Assembly: GCF_000297435.1 (NCBI RefSeq)
Contig: NZ_CAIP01000229.1
Span: 1 to 8,775 of the forward strand
DNA from: Microcystis sp. T1-4
Lineage (GTDB): Bacteria; Cyanobacteriota; Cyanobacteriia; Cyanobacteriales; Microcystaceae
DNA: 8,775 nt
Direction: 5' to 3'
The notes beneath the pieces are model-generated. The model ran no database searches. It was not told the origin of the DNA and worked only from the letters and a program-made list of their open reading frames with translations. The position numbers and the translations under genes are program-made. Below, piece after piece: positions 1 through 6,599 of this stretch (position 1 is the stretch's first letter; each line of letters opens with the position of its first letter).

Positions 1-69
1 CTCCCACTATTGACGATATCCCTAAGCATCTAATCAAGGGGAAACATCGATCATAATATGCTTTTGCCC

Positions 70-83
70 TTGGCAAGTGCCAA
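70..83. repeat. short hairpin TTGGCA-AG-TGCCAA
   Basis: A perfect 6-bp inverted repeat with a 2-nt loop. It has no T-tract after it and no gene next to it, so its role is unknown. It could be part of the 3' region of a gene lying off the left edge, or chance. Confidence 0.3.
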
Positions 84-112
84 CGCATAACAGAGATTGT
101 CTCAAGCTAGTC

Positions 113-139
113 TCGTCGCTAATACTTGCGGCGATTTTT
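113..139 (+). terminator. candidate Rho-independent terminator of an upstream plus-strand gene
   Basis: TCGTCGC (113-119) can pair with GCGGCGA (128-134), giving a 7-bp stem with one G-U wobble and an 8-nt loop. TTTTT (135-139) follows at once. Orientation and T-run fit intrinsic termination of a transcript entering from the left edge. No coding region is visible in 1-112 to confirm this, and intrinsic terminators are used unevenly in cyanobacteria. Confidence 0.45.
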
Positions 140-191
140 CAGTTATCGGTAAACATTAACCGGTAATCAGTCAAGGGCAAACTCAAATCTG

Positions 192-298
192 ATACTAAAT
201 CCGTTGAGTATAGGCTACTTATCAGGATAGGCAAGAGGCAAGAGGCAAGCGGCAAGAGGAGGAATAGATAATCAGTCTTTAATAACTGGATTTAGTAT
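192..298. mobile_element. 107-bp inverted-repeat element (MITE-like)
   Basis: The ends are inverted repeats: ATACTAAATCC at 192-202 and its exact complement GGATTTAGTAT at 288-298. The similarity extends inward over 32 nt, with 24 of 32 positions matching (192-223 against 267-298). The interior has no ORF and carries a GCAAGAG heptamer array. I see no convincing target-site duplication, so transposition is inferred only from the inverted ends and compact size. It lies upstream of the nrtA promoter. Confidence 0.5.
231..258. repeat. heptanucleotide tandem repeat (GCAAGAG)x4
   Basis: Four 7-bp units: GCAAGAG, GCAAGAG, GCAAGCG, GCAAGAG. It belongs to the short tandemly repeated heptamer (STRR) type known from cyanobacteria. 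It sits inside the 192-298 inverted-repeat element. Confidence 0.8.
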
Positions 299-392
299 GA
301 TAACTGATTCAAGATAGCTAAAAAAACCCCATCGCCCTACCATGCGTTTCAGACAAATTTTTATGCTTTTATTACATGGCTGACAATATTTT

Positions 393-433
393 GTAACAAT
401 CTATACTATCTTTCCCGTTGAAGACTGTAAATT
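393..433 (+). promoter_or_regulatory. NtcA-activated promoter of nrtABCD
   Basis: GTA-N8-TAC at 393-406 (GTAACAATCTATAC) exactly matches the binding consensus of NtcA, the CRP-family nitrogen regulator of cyanobacteria. A TAN3T-type -10 box, TAAATT (428-433), follows after 21 nt, the usual spacing for class II NtcA promoters. A start near 440-441 would put the NtcA site centre at about -41.5. No -35 hexamer is needed in this class. The minus strand has no suitably spaced -10 box, so the promoter should fire rightward into nrtA. The start site is inferred, not measured. Confidence 0.8.
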
Positions 434-440
434 TAAGTTA

Positions 441-756
441 ATTACTTCGGTGATAACCCTAAAATAAACTGATCTTTCTAGCCCAGATGACCAAAAACCG
501 CCCCTATCTATCTATCCACTCCTCAAAACTGTTATGCTTCTAGAAAAAATCTCTTAGACAAAAACTACTGCTAAATCTCCCCAGATGGAGAAGCAAAAGC
601 GATCGAGAGATAAAAATAGTTAAAGCCTCCTTACTGAATCAACAGTTACTTGCAAGAAATTTTCTCGGTTATCACCGCAGTCAGTTAGGGGAAATAATGA
701 GAATTTTTCACCGTTTCATCACCTTTGTTTAGTTTCTAATCACGATTTTTTAGTCC
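441..756 (+). other. predicted long 5' leader of nrtA
   Basis: If transcription starts near 441, the nrtA mRNA has a leader of about 316 nt. It contains no gene-sized ORF, no tRNA-like fold and no riboswitch motif I recognise. It holds a TATC microrepeat near 507-518, a HIP1-like GCGATCG near 600, and a short uORF close to nrtA. A second promoter nearer the gene cannot be excluded. Confidence 0.5.
697..732 (+). CDS. candidate 11-codon upstream ORF (leader peptide)
   Basis: ATG at 697 opens an 11-residue frame (MRIFHRFITFV) ending at TAG 730-732, 24 nt before the nrtA start. A good Shine-Dalgarno-like AGGGG (687-691) lies 5 nt upstream. It is a better ribosome site than anything in front of nrtA. 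The frame matches nrtA but is separated by two stops (TAG at 730 and at 751). The peptide has no recognisable motif. It could govern nrtA translation by reinitiation, or be chance. Confidence 0.3.
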   Translation: MRIFHRFITFV

Positions 757-2079
757 ATGAGTAAACTTTCTAGACGTAGATTTATCTTCACTGCCGGGGC
801 AACTGCCGTAGGAACAGCAATTCTCCACGGTTGCGCCACTCCCAATAATACCGCGACCAGTCCCTCCCCGGCCGGCAGTCCTGCTGCTTCCCCCGCTGCC
901 GGTGGAGAAACTCCCGAAGTCACCACCGCCAAACTAGGTTTTATTGCCCTCACTGACTCGGCACCTTTAATTATCGCCAAAGAAAAAGGTTTATTCGCTA
1001 AACACGGGATGCCCGATGTGCAAGTGATGAAACAAGCTTCTTGGGCTGCAACCCGCGATAACCTCGAACTCGGTTCGGCGGGTAACGGTATCGATGGGGC
1101 GCATATTTTATCCCCCATGCCCTACCTAATGACCTTGGGCAAAATCACCAAACAGCCCGTACCAATGTATATTCTGGCGCGTTTGAATACCAACGGTCAA
1201 GCGATTTCTGTGGCTAACGAATACATGGATCTAAAAGTTGCCCTCGATAGCGGTGTACTGAAAGAATCCTTCGCTAAAGCTAAATCTGCCGGCAAAGAAG
1301 TTAAAGCCGCCGTCACTTTCCCCGGTGGTACTCACGATCTCTGGATGCGCTATTGGTTAGCCGCCAGCGGCATCGATCCGAATAAAGATCTATCCCTAAT
1401 TGTTGTTCCTCCGGCACAAATGGTGGCTAACATGAAAGTCGGCACGATGCAAGCTTTCTGTGTGGGGGAACCTTGGAACGCCCAATTAGTTAACAAAAAA
1501 CTCGGTTATTCGGCCTTGATTACTGGGGAACTGTGGAAGGATCACCCCGAAAAAGCTTTCGCTTTACGCGCCGATTGGGTGGATAAAAATCCCAAAGCGG
1601 CAAAAGCTTTAACTATGGCTGTTCTGGAAGCGCAGCAATGGTGCAACGATCCCGCTAATGTTAAGGAAATGTGCGAGATTATTTCAGGACGGGAATGGCT
1701 GAAAATTGACCCCGCCGATATCTTGGGCAGAATGCAAGGTAATATCGATTTCGGTGATGGTCGCAAAATCGAAAATAGCCCCGTAGCCATGAAATTCTGG
1801 GCTGATAACGCTTCCTATCCCTACAAGAGTCATGATACTTGGTTTGTGACTGAAGACATCCGTTGGGGCTATATTCCCGCCGATACGGACATCAAAGCTT
1901 TAGTTGATAAGGTTAACCGGGAAGATATCTGGAGAGAAGCCGCCACAGCCCTCAATGTTCCGGCTGATCAAATTCCCACCTCTACCTCTCGCGGTGTGGA
2001 AACTTTCTTTGATGGCGTGAAATTTGATCCCGAAAATCCCACCGCTTACCTGAAATCTCTCAAGATTAAAAAGGTTTAA
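757..2079 (+). CDS. nrtA: NrtA, nitrate/nitrite-binding lipoprotein of the ABC importer
   Basis: This 440-aa protein is the periplasmic substrate-binding component that captures nitrate/nitrite for NrtBCD. The N-terminus has a twin-arginine-like stretch (SRRRFIF, residues 5-11), a hydrophobic segment and a lipobox LHGC with Cys26 as predicted lipidation site. It is probably exported folded and anchored to the cytoplasmic membrane. A Pro/Ser/Ala-rich linker (about 33-53) precedes the binding domain, which begins near KLGFIALTDSAPLIIAKEKG (59-78). Residues aligning by eye with the ligand contacts I recall for Synechocystis NrtA are Trp96, Gln148, His193 and Lys266. The lysine favours nitrate over the bicarbonate paralogue CmpA, and the NtcA promoter agrees. 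Length is typical. The start at 757 is fixed by the signal peptide, although its ribosome site is weak. It is the first gene of nrtABCD, 146 bp before nrtB. Confidence 0.95.
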   Translation: MSKLSRRRFIFTAGATAVGTAILHGCATPNNTATSPSPAGSPAASPAAGGETPEVTTAKLGFIALTDSAPLIIAKEKGLFAKHGMPDVQVMKQASWAATRDNLELGSAGNGIDGAHILSPMPYLMTLGKITKQPVPMYILARLNTNGQAISVANEYMDLKVALDSGVLKESFAKAKSAGKEVKAAVTFPGGTHDLWMRYWLAASGIDPNKDLSLIVVPPAQMVANMKVGTMQAFCVGEPWNAQLVNKKLGYSALITGELWKDHPEKAFALRADWVDKNPKAAKALTMAVLEAQQWCNDPANVKEMCEIISGREWLKIDPADILGRMQGNIDFGDGRKIENSPVAMKFWADNASYPYKSHDTWFVTEDIRWGYIPADTDIKALVDKVNREDIWREAATALNVPADQIPTSTSRGVETFFDGVKFDPENPTAYLKSLKIKKV

Positions 2080-2081
2080 AT

Positions 2082-2102
2082 CAGTGTTCAGTGATCAGTA
2101 AC
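2082..2102. repeat. degenerate heptamer repeat (CAGTGNT-like)x3
   Basis: Three phased 7-nt units (CAGTGTT, CAGTGAT, CAGTAAC) begin just after the nrtA stop. They are degenerate, so the call rests on phase and on the many clear heptamer arrays nearby. Confidence 0.5.
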
Positions 2103-2170
2103 CCGTCAACAGTTAAAGATGATTTTCTGATAACTGGTAATCAATAACTGATAACTGAACCACTCAACCA

Positions 2171-2226
2171 CTGATAACTGATAACTGATAACTGATAACT
2201 GATAACTGATAACTGATAACTGATTA
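2171..2226. repeat. heptanucleotide array (CTGATAA)x8 abutting the nrtB start
   Basis: Seven perfect CTGATAA units (2171-2219) are followed by a variant, CTGATTA (2220-2226), whose last A is the A of the nrtB ATG. Single copies also occur just upstream (near 2130-2160). The array fills the usual ribosome-binding position, so nrtB has no Shine-Dalgarno sequence. The repeat carries TGA and TAA in every forward frame. STRR-type repeats like this are prone to copy-number change. Confidence 0.95.
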
Positions 2227-3053
2227 TGGCTGTTTCTATTTCTCGTCGTTCTCAAGGTACAAAATGGGTAAAAGACCTGAAAAAAAAATTATCCAAACTA
2301 GCAACTTCGGCGATTGCTTTATTAATTTTCCTCCTCCTCTGGCAAATAATCTGTTTTAGTCCCGATGCCCCCCTCCCTAGTCCCACCAAAGTGGTTAGCG
2401 ATACCTGGGAATTAATTATTAATCCCTTCTTCAATAATGGTGGCACGGATGTGGGGTTATTCTGGCAAATTTTCGCCAGTTTACAACGGGTGGCTGTCGG
2501 TTTTACCCTTGCCGCTATTGTCGGCATCGCTGCGGGTATTTTAATCGGTAGTAGCGCCCTAATTTATGATGCGATCGATCCAATTTTCCAAATCCTGCGT
2601 ACCGTTCCCCCCCTAGCTTGGCTACCCATCTCCCTAGCGGCTTTTCGCAATAACGAACCTAGTGCCATATTTGTAATTTTTATTACAGCAATTTGGCCAA
2701 TTATTATTAACACAGCCGTGGGAGTACAACAGGTTCCCCAAGACTATAAAAACGTCTCTAGAGTGCTAAAATTATCCAAAGTTGAATATTTTTTCAATAT
2801 TCTTTTTCCCGCCACCGTTCCCTACGTTTTCACGGGATTAAGAATCGGTATCGGTTTATCTTGGTTGGCGATTGTAGCGGCGGAAATGCTGATCGGTGGC
2901 GTGGGAATTGGCTTCTTTATCTGGGATGCTTGGAATAGTTCCATGATCAGTGAAATTATCCTCGCTCTGATTTATGTGGGTATTGTTGGTTTCTTACTCG
3001 ATCGCCTCATGGCCTACATCGCTAAATTAGTTGTACCCGAAGAAAATAAATAG
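2226..3053 (+). CDS. nrtB: NrtB, permease subunit of the nitrate/nitrite ABC importer
   Basis: This 275-aa integral membrane protein forms the translocation channel, presumably as a homodimer on which NrtC and NrtD dock. A basic N-terminus is followed by TM1 at about 27-44. Further hydrophobic helices lie near 83-112, 120-140, 146-165, 205-228 and 240-262. The loop at about 166-190 (GVQQVPQDYKNVSRVLKLSK) occupies the place of the cytoplasmic EAA motif that contacts the ATPases in BPD_transp_1 permeases. Length is typical for NrtB. The start at 2226 is the only sensible one because stop codons in the heptamer array lie directly upstream. It has no recognisable ribosome site, which is odd for the channel gene of an operon. 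It lies 146 bp after nrtA and 161 bp before nrtC. Confidence 0.93.
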   Translation: MAVSISRRSQGTKWVKDLKKKLSKLATSAIALLIFLLLWQIICFSPDAPLPSPTKVVSDTWELIINPFFNNGGTDVGLFWQIFASLQRVAVGFTLAAIVGIAAGILIGSSALIYDAIDPIFQILRTVPPLAWLPISLAAFRNNEPSAIFVIFITAIWPIIINTAVGVQQVPQDYKNVSRVLKLSKVEYFFNILFPATVPYVFTGLRIGIGLSWLAIVAAEMLIGGVGIGFFIWDAWNSSMISEIILALIYVGIVGFLLDRLMAYIAKLVVPEENK

Positions 3054-3078
3054 GGTTTGCGGCAAAAAGTTTTTCGGT

Positions 3079-3116
3079 GGGGGCAGGGTGTGGGGTGTGG
3101 GGTGTGGGGTGTGGGG
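3079..3116 (+). repeat. G-rich heptamer array (GGGTGTG)x4 with G-quadruplex potential
   Basis: Four GGGTGTG units occupy 3086-3113. Read as G-runs, 3092-3116 is four GGGG blocks separated by TGT, with further runs GGG (3086-3088) and GGGGG (3079-3083). This matches the canonical intramolecular quadruplex pattern with short loops, on the coding strand and so also in the mRNA between nrtB and nrtC. Folding is predicted, not shown. Confidence 0.85.
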
Positions 3117-3125
3117 AGCTTTTTA

Positions 3126-3146
3126 AGTAAACAGTAAACAGTAAAC
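3126..3146. repeat. heptanucleotide tandem repeat (AGTAAAC)x3
   Basis: Three perfect 7-bp units. This is the second of three different heptamer arrays within the single 161-bp nrtB-nrtC spacer. Confidence 0.85.
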
Positions 3147-3159
3147 TAAAAACTCACAT

Positions 3160-3215
3160 CTGATAACTGATAACTGATAACTGATAACTGATAACTAATA
3201 ACTGATAACTGAAAA
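3160..3215. repeat. heptanucleotide array (CTGATAA)x8 abutting the nrtC start
   Basis: Eight phased units: five perfect CTGATAA, then CTAATAA (3195-3201), CTGATAA, and CTGAAAA (3209-3215). The last A is the A of the nrtC ATG. Unit, copy number and register are the same as in the array before nrtB. No Shine-Dalgarno sequence remains between array and start. Confidence 0.95.
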
Positions 3216-5221
3216 TGTCTGCATTTATTGAAGTCGATCACATTGATAAAGTTTTCCCTCTGCCCGATGGCCGTCAATATATTGCCCTGAAAAATATCGA
3301 TCTCAGCGTTACTAAAGGGGAATTTATCTCTTTAATCGGTCACTCCGGTTGCGGGAAATCCACCCTCTTAAATATGGTCGCTGGACTCGATCGCCCGACG
3401 GTAGGGGGGGTGATTTTAGAGGGAAGAGAAATTAAAGACCCCGGTCCCGATCGCATGGTGGTGTTCCAGAATTATTCTCTGCTGCCGTGGTTAACCGTCC
3501 GGGAAAATATCGCCCTAGGAGTTAACCGTGTGCTGCGTCATCTGCCGGCTGCTGAACGCAAAAGTGTCATCGAACATAGTATCGATATGGTACACCTGCG
3601 CCATGCCGCCAACAAACGACCGGGAGAATTATCGGGAGGCATGAAACAACGGGTAGCGATCGCCCGTGCTTTAGCTCTACGGCCAAAAGTCCTGCTACTT
3701 GATGAACCCTTTGGGGCGCTGGATGCGTTAACCAGAGGCAATTTACAGGAACGTTTGATGGAAATCGTCGAGGAAAGCCACGTTACCTGTATCATGGTCA
3801 CGCACGATGTGGATGAGGCCCTATTACTATCCGATCGAGTGGTGATGTTAACCACCGGTCCGGAGGCCCATATCGGTCAGATTCTCGATGTTCCCATTCC
3901 CCGGCCCCGGCATCGTTTAGAAGTAGTTAACCATCCCAGTTACTACTCCCTCCGTAACGAGATCGTTTATTTCCTCAACCAACAGAAGCGATCGAAGAAA
4001 GTCGGTCAACCCACTGGTCCAGTGACGGTGATCGGCCAAGCTACCAGACTGAAAACCAATCCCACCATCGGTTTTATCCCCCTCACCGATTGCGCTCCGA
4101 TTATTATCGCCAAAGAGAAAGGCTTCTTCGCCGAGGAAGGATTAGAGGATGTTGTCCTGCAACGGGAACCCAACTGGAAAGCACTCGCCCAAGGAGTGGC
4201 CACCGGTCGTCTCGATGCGGCCCAGATGGTGGCGGGAATGCCCCTCAGCATGACCATTGGGGCTGGCAATAAGCCCTCTGTCCCCGTGATTAGCGCTTTG
4301 GTACTCAGTCGCAACGGTAACGCCATCACCCTCAGCAATAAATACAGGGAATTGGGGGTAGAAAAACTGGAGGACTTAAAGGGGGCCCTCCTGCAAAGTC
4401 CCGATAAAATCGCCACTTTCGGCATGGTTCACCCCGCCTCCATGCACAATCTGCTGTTACGCTACTGGTTAGCTAGTGGCGGCATCGATCCCGATAGTGA
4501 TGTAAATTTAGCCGTAATTCCGCCGCCTCAAATGGTTTCCTTGCTAAAAGCGGGTAATATCGACGGTTATTGTGTGGGGGAACCCTGGAACTCCTACGCC
4601 GTTCACGAAAAATTAGGCTACGTTATCGCCACCGATCTTGATATTTGGCCCGGACACCAGGAAAAAGTCCTCGGGGTCAGGGAAACTTGGGCGGCGAAAC
4701 ATCCCGAAACCCATATCGCCATGGTGAAAGCTTTAATTAAAGCCTGTGAATACTGCGATGATCGGCGTAATCGAGAAGAAATAGTCAATATTCTCAGTCA
4801 GCCCCAGTATGTGGGCGTGGATAGGGCAATTATCCGCCCCGGTTTCCTCGATGGTTATGATCGCGGTTTAGGAACTGCCCCCGAACCCCTATTCCGATTT
4901 AATCAGTTTTACGTCGATCAAGCTAACTGTCCGGGCCGCAGTGAGGCCCTATGGACCCTAACTCAGCTGGCCCGTTGGGGTTACGCGCCTTTCCCCCGCA
5001 ACTGGGTAGAAGTGATTGAACGCGTCCGTCGTCCCGATCTGTTTGGCGAAGCTTGCCGGTCTCTGGGCCTTCCCGATTTGGAACCCGATCGCCACAGTTT
5101 TGCCCTCTTTGATCATCTTATTTTCAATCCCGACGATCCGATCGGCTATCTGGAACGTTTCTCGATCCGTCGCGATTATCGCGTCTCAGAAGTTCTCCTC
5201 GATGATCCCGTGACTAATTAA
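3215..5221 (+). CDS. nrtC: NrtC, ATPase subunit fused to an NrtA-like regulatory domain
   Basis: This 668-aa cytoplasmic protein is one of the two ATPases energising the importer. The N-terminal ABC domain has Walker A GHSGCGKST (42-50), Q-loop Gln85, signature LSGGM (139-143), Walker B VLLLDE (159-164), D-loop GALD (167-170) and switch His197, so it should be active. After a linker (about 250-281), residues 282-668 form a solute-binding-protein-like domain resembling NrtA. It retains the motifs TIGFIPLTDCAPIIIAKEKG, PNW, LLLRYW and GEPWN, but has Asn in NGNAI where NrtA has Gln. In the family this domain mediates ammonium inhibition of nitrate uptake and is not needed for transport itself. 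Length is normal. The final A of its TAA is the first base of an alternative nrtD ATG. Confidence 0.96.
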   Translation: MSAFIEVDHIDKVFPLPDGRQYIALKNIDLSVTKGEFISLIGHSGCGKSTLLNMVAGLDRPTVGGVILEGREIKDPGPDRMVVFQNYSLLPWLTVRENIALGVNRVLRHLPAAERKSVIEHSIDMVHLRHAANKRPGELSGGMKQRVAIARALALRPKVLLLDEPFGALDALTRGNLQERLMEIVEESHVTCIMVTHDVDEALLLSDRVVMLTTGPEAHIGQILDVPIPRPRHRLEVVNHPSYYSLRNEIVYFLNQQKRSKKVGQPTGPVTVIGQATRLKTNPTIGFIPLTDCAPIIIAKEKGFFAEEGLEDVVLQREPNWKALAQGVATGRLDAAQMVAGMPLSMTIGAGNKPSVPVISALVLSRNGNAITLSNKYRELGVEKLEDLKGALLQSPDKIATFGMVHPASMHNLLLRYWLASGGIDPDSDVNLAVIPPPQMVSLLKAGNIDGYCVGEPWNSYAVHEKLGYVIATDLDIWPGHQEKVLGVRETWAAKHPETHIAMVKALIKACEYCDDRRNREEIVNILSQPQYVGVDRAIIRPGFLDGYDRGLGTAPEPLFRFNQFYVDQANCPGRSEALWTLTQLARWGYAPFPRNWVEVIERVRRPDLFGEACRSLGLPDLEPDRHSFALFDHLIFNPDDPIGYLERFSIRRDYRVSEVLLDDPVTN

Positions 5222-5228
5222 TGGTTGT

Positions 5229-5245
5229 GGTGGGCTTTGCCCACC
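5229..5245. repeat. perfect hairpin GGTGGGC-TTT-GCCCACC between nrtC and nrtD
   Basis: A perfect 7-bp inverted repeat with a 3-nt loop lies between the nrtC stop and the preferred nrtD start. No T-tract follows (TTAAAATAAA instead), so it is a poor terminator. It could be a short palindromic repeat dispersed in the genome, an mRNA processing or stability element, or a structure tuning nrtD translation. Confidence 0.75.
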
Positions 5246-5268
5246 TTAAAATAAATCTAGGACGAATT

Positions 5269-6267
5269 ATGCAAACTTTTACCGATAAGACCGTGAATTC
5301 CAGCACCACCACCCAGCCTTTTTTGTTAGTTAGTAATGTTGCCAAAGAATACCCCTCCCCCGAAGGGGTTTACACCGTTTTAGACGGTGTGGAGCTGCAA
5401 GTCAATGAGGGGGAATTTGTCTGCATTATCGGTCACTCCGGCTGCGGTAAATCGACCCTTTTAAATATGGTGGCGGGGTTTTCTTCTCCTAGTCGTGGGC
5501 AAGTGCTGCTACAGGATAAAGAGGTTAAGGAACCAGGACCGGACCGGATGATGGTATTCCAAAATTATTCGCTTCTGCCCTGGAAAACTGCCTTTGAGAA
5601 CGTTTATATCGGGGTTAATTCCGTTTATCCCGAAAAATCTCAGGCTGAGAAGGTGAAGATCGTGGAAGAAAATCTATCCTTAGTGGGATTGACAGAAGCA
5701 GCCCAGAAAAAACCCCCCCAATTATCGGGAGGCATGAAACAACGGGTAGCGATCGCCCGCGCCTTGGCCATTCGTCCCCAAGTCCTCATCCTCGATGAAC
5801 CCTTTGGGGCCTTAGATGCGATTACTAAAGAGGAATTACAGGAAGAATTGCTGAAAATCTGGCAAGAACACCAGTTAACCGTGTTGATGATTACCCACGA
5901 TATCGATGAGGCTTTGTTCTTGTGCGATCGCTTGGTGATGATGACCAACGGCCCGAGCGCTAAAATCGGTGAGGTGTTAAAGATGCCTTTTGCTCGTCCC
6001 CGGGTTCGTTCCCAAATTACCGAGGATCCCCGTTACTACGAACTCCGCAATGAAGCTCTCGATTTCCTCTACAATCGTTTTGCCCATTCGGAAGACCCCA
6101 ATGAGGATGCCCCCGAACAACCCCCAACAGAAAATCTCGTGGGTAAAATTGTTACTACTATTGGTGGCATAGCCTTACTCGCTTTTGTTGGTTTTAGTCT
6201 AATACAAATGTTCACCAGCAAGACTGCCAATACTACTAATCCGGCCACCATAGAGGCCCCCAGATAA
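5269..6267 (+). CDS. nrtD: NrtD, second ATPase subunit, with C-terminal membrane-segment extension
   Basis: This 332-aa protein is the partner ATPase of NrtC. It has Walker A GHSGCGKST (55-63), Q-loop Gln98, signature LSGGM (152-156), Walker B VLILDE (172-177), D-loop GALD (180-183) and switch His210, all intact. I chose ATG 5269 because AGGA (5259-5262) lies 6 nt upstream. The in-frame ATG at 5221, overlapping the nrtC stop as TAATG, would add 16 unremarkable residues encoded across a hairpin. After the ABC fold (to about 270) comes an acidic, Pro-rich linker and then one hydrophobic helix (about 293-314) with a polar tail. The ABC core alone is about 60 residues shorter, and the helix is unusual for an importer ATPase. 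No narB follows; the next gene is convergent. Confidence 0.93.
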   Translation: MQTFTDKTVNSSTTTQPFLLVSNVAKEYPSPEGVYTVLDGVELQVNEGEFVCIIGHSGCGKSTLLNMVAGFSSPSRGQVLLQDKEVKEPGPDRMMVFQNYSLLPWKTAFENVYIGVNSVYPEKSQAEKVKIVEENLSLVGLTEAAQKKPPQLSGGMKQRVAIARALAIRPQVLILDEPFGALDAITKEELQEELLKIWQEHQLTVLMITHDIDEALFLCDRLVMMTNGPSAKIGEVLKMPFARPRVRSQITEDPRYYELRNEALDFLYNRFAHSEDPNEDAPEQPPTENLVGKIVTTIGGIALLAFVGFSLIQMFTSKTANTTNPATIEAPR

Positions 6268-6570
6268 GTAGTAGTGGAAAATTAATTTCCTAGTCGAGAC
6301 AGGAGACTCCGAGACAGCTATCGGGGATCGGATTTGAGTTTTGGCTCTCCTCGACTTTGTGTGATAATCAGTGCGGCTCTTCGTTACTTGTTATGGTTCG
6401 ATAGGGGGGCATAAATCGACTAAATCCTTATCTGGCAAAAGATTTAACTGATTAGCTCGCTCTAGATCAAAAACAATTGACAAAAATCGTCCAATGTCTT
6501 TCTCTATAAGGGTTCCATCTCTTATAACCCCCGTCCATTACATAACACAAACCGAAGAACCAATTTTCTC
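6268..6570. other. convergent intergenic spacer, no gene seen
   Basis: The spacer lies between the nrtD stop and the minus-strand terminator. No ORF here looks real. A weak plus-strand pairing, GTCGAG (6293-6298) with CTCGAC (6350-6355) followed by TTTGTGT, is the only candidate I see for ending the nrt transcript, and it is unconvincing. I see no tRNA, no template repeat resembling the 3' end of the minus-strand gene, and no narB start. Confidence 0.6.
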
Positions 6571-6599
6571 AAAAAAAAATCGACCCGCCGCTAGGCGGG
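6571..6599 (-). terminator. Rho-independent terminator of the minus-strand 585-aa gene
   Basis: Read on the minus strand, CCCGCC (6599-6594) pairs with GGCGGG (6589-6584) across a 4-nt loop. After four spacer bases comes a run of nine T (6579-6571). The GC-only stem plus long T-run is a classical intrinsic terminator, about 45 nt past the gene's stop codon. There is no matching T-run on the plus strand, so it should not stop nrtABCD transcripts efficiently. Confidence 0.8.

Noticed and set aside
750..1118. Minus-strand ORF opposite nrtA, and similar antisense ORFs opposite nrtB, nrtC and nrtD
   Set aside because: They mirror strongly coding plus-strand genes, and their sequences resemble no family.
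2171..3215. CTGATAA arrays as a CRISPR or operator array
   Set aside because: Units are 7 bp and directly contiguous with no spacers, so they are simple tandem repeats.
5221..5268. Upstream ATG for nrtD overlapping the nrtC stop (TAATG)
   Set aside because: It adds 16 residues with no family resemblance across a hairpin and lacks a ribosome site, whereas ATG 5269 has AGGA at good spacing. Reinitiation at 5221 stays possible.
757..6267. Bicarbonate transporter cmpABCD instead of nrtABCD
   Set aside because: The two are close paralogues, but Lys266 in NrtA and the consensus NtcA promoter favour nitrate.
6293..6355. Long-loop pairing GTCGAG/CTCGAC after nrtD as the nrt terminator
   Set aside because: The 6-bp stem closes a loop of about 50 nt and only a weak T-rich stretch follows, so it is not supportable as a feature.
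6584..6599. GC hairpin as terminator for nrtD
   Set aside because: On the plus strand it is followed by A/G-rich sequence, not T. The T-run lies on the minus-strand side.
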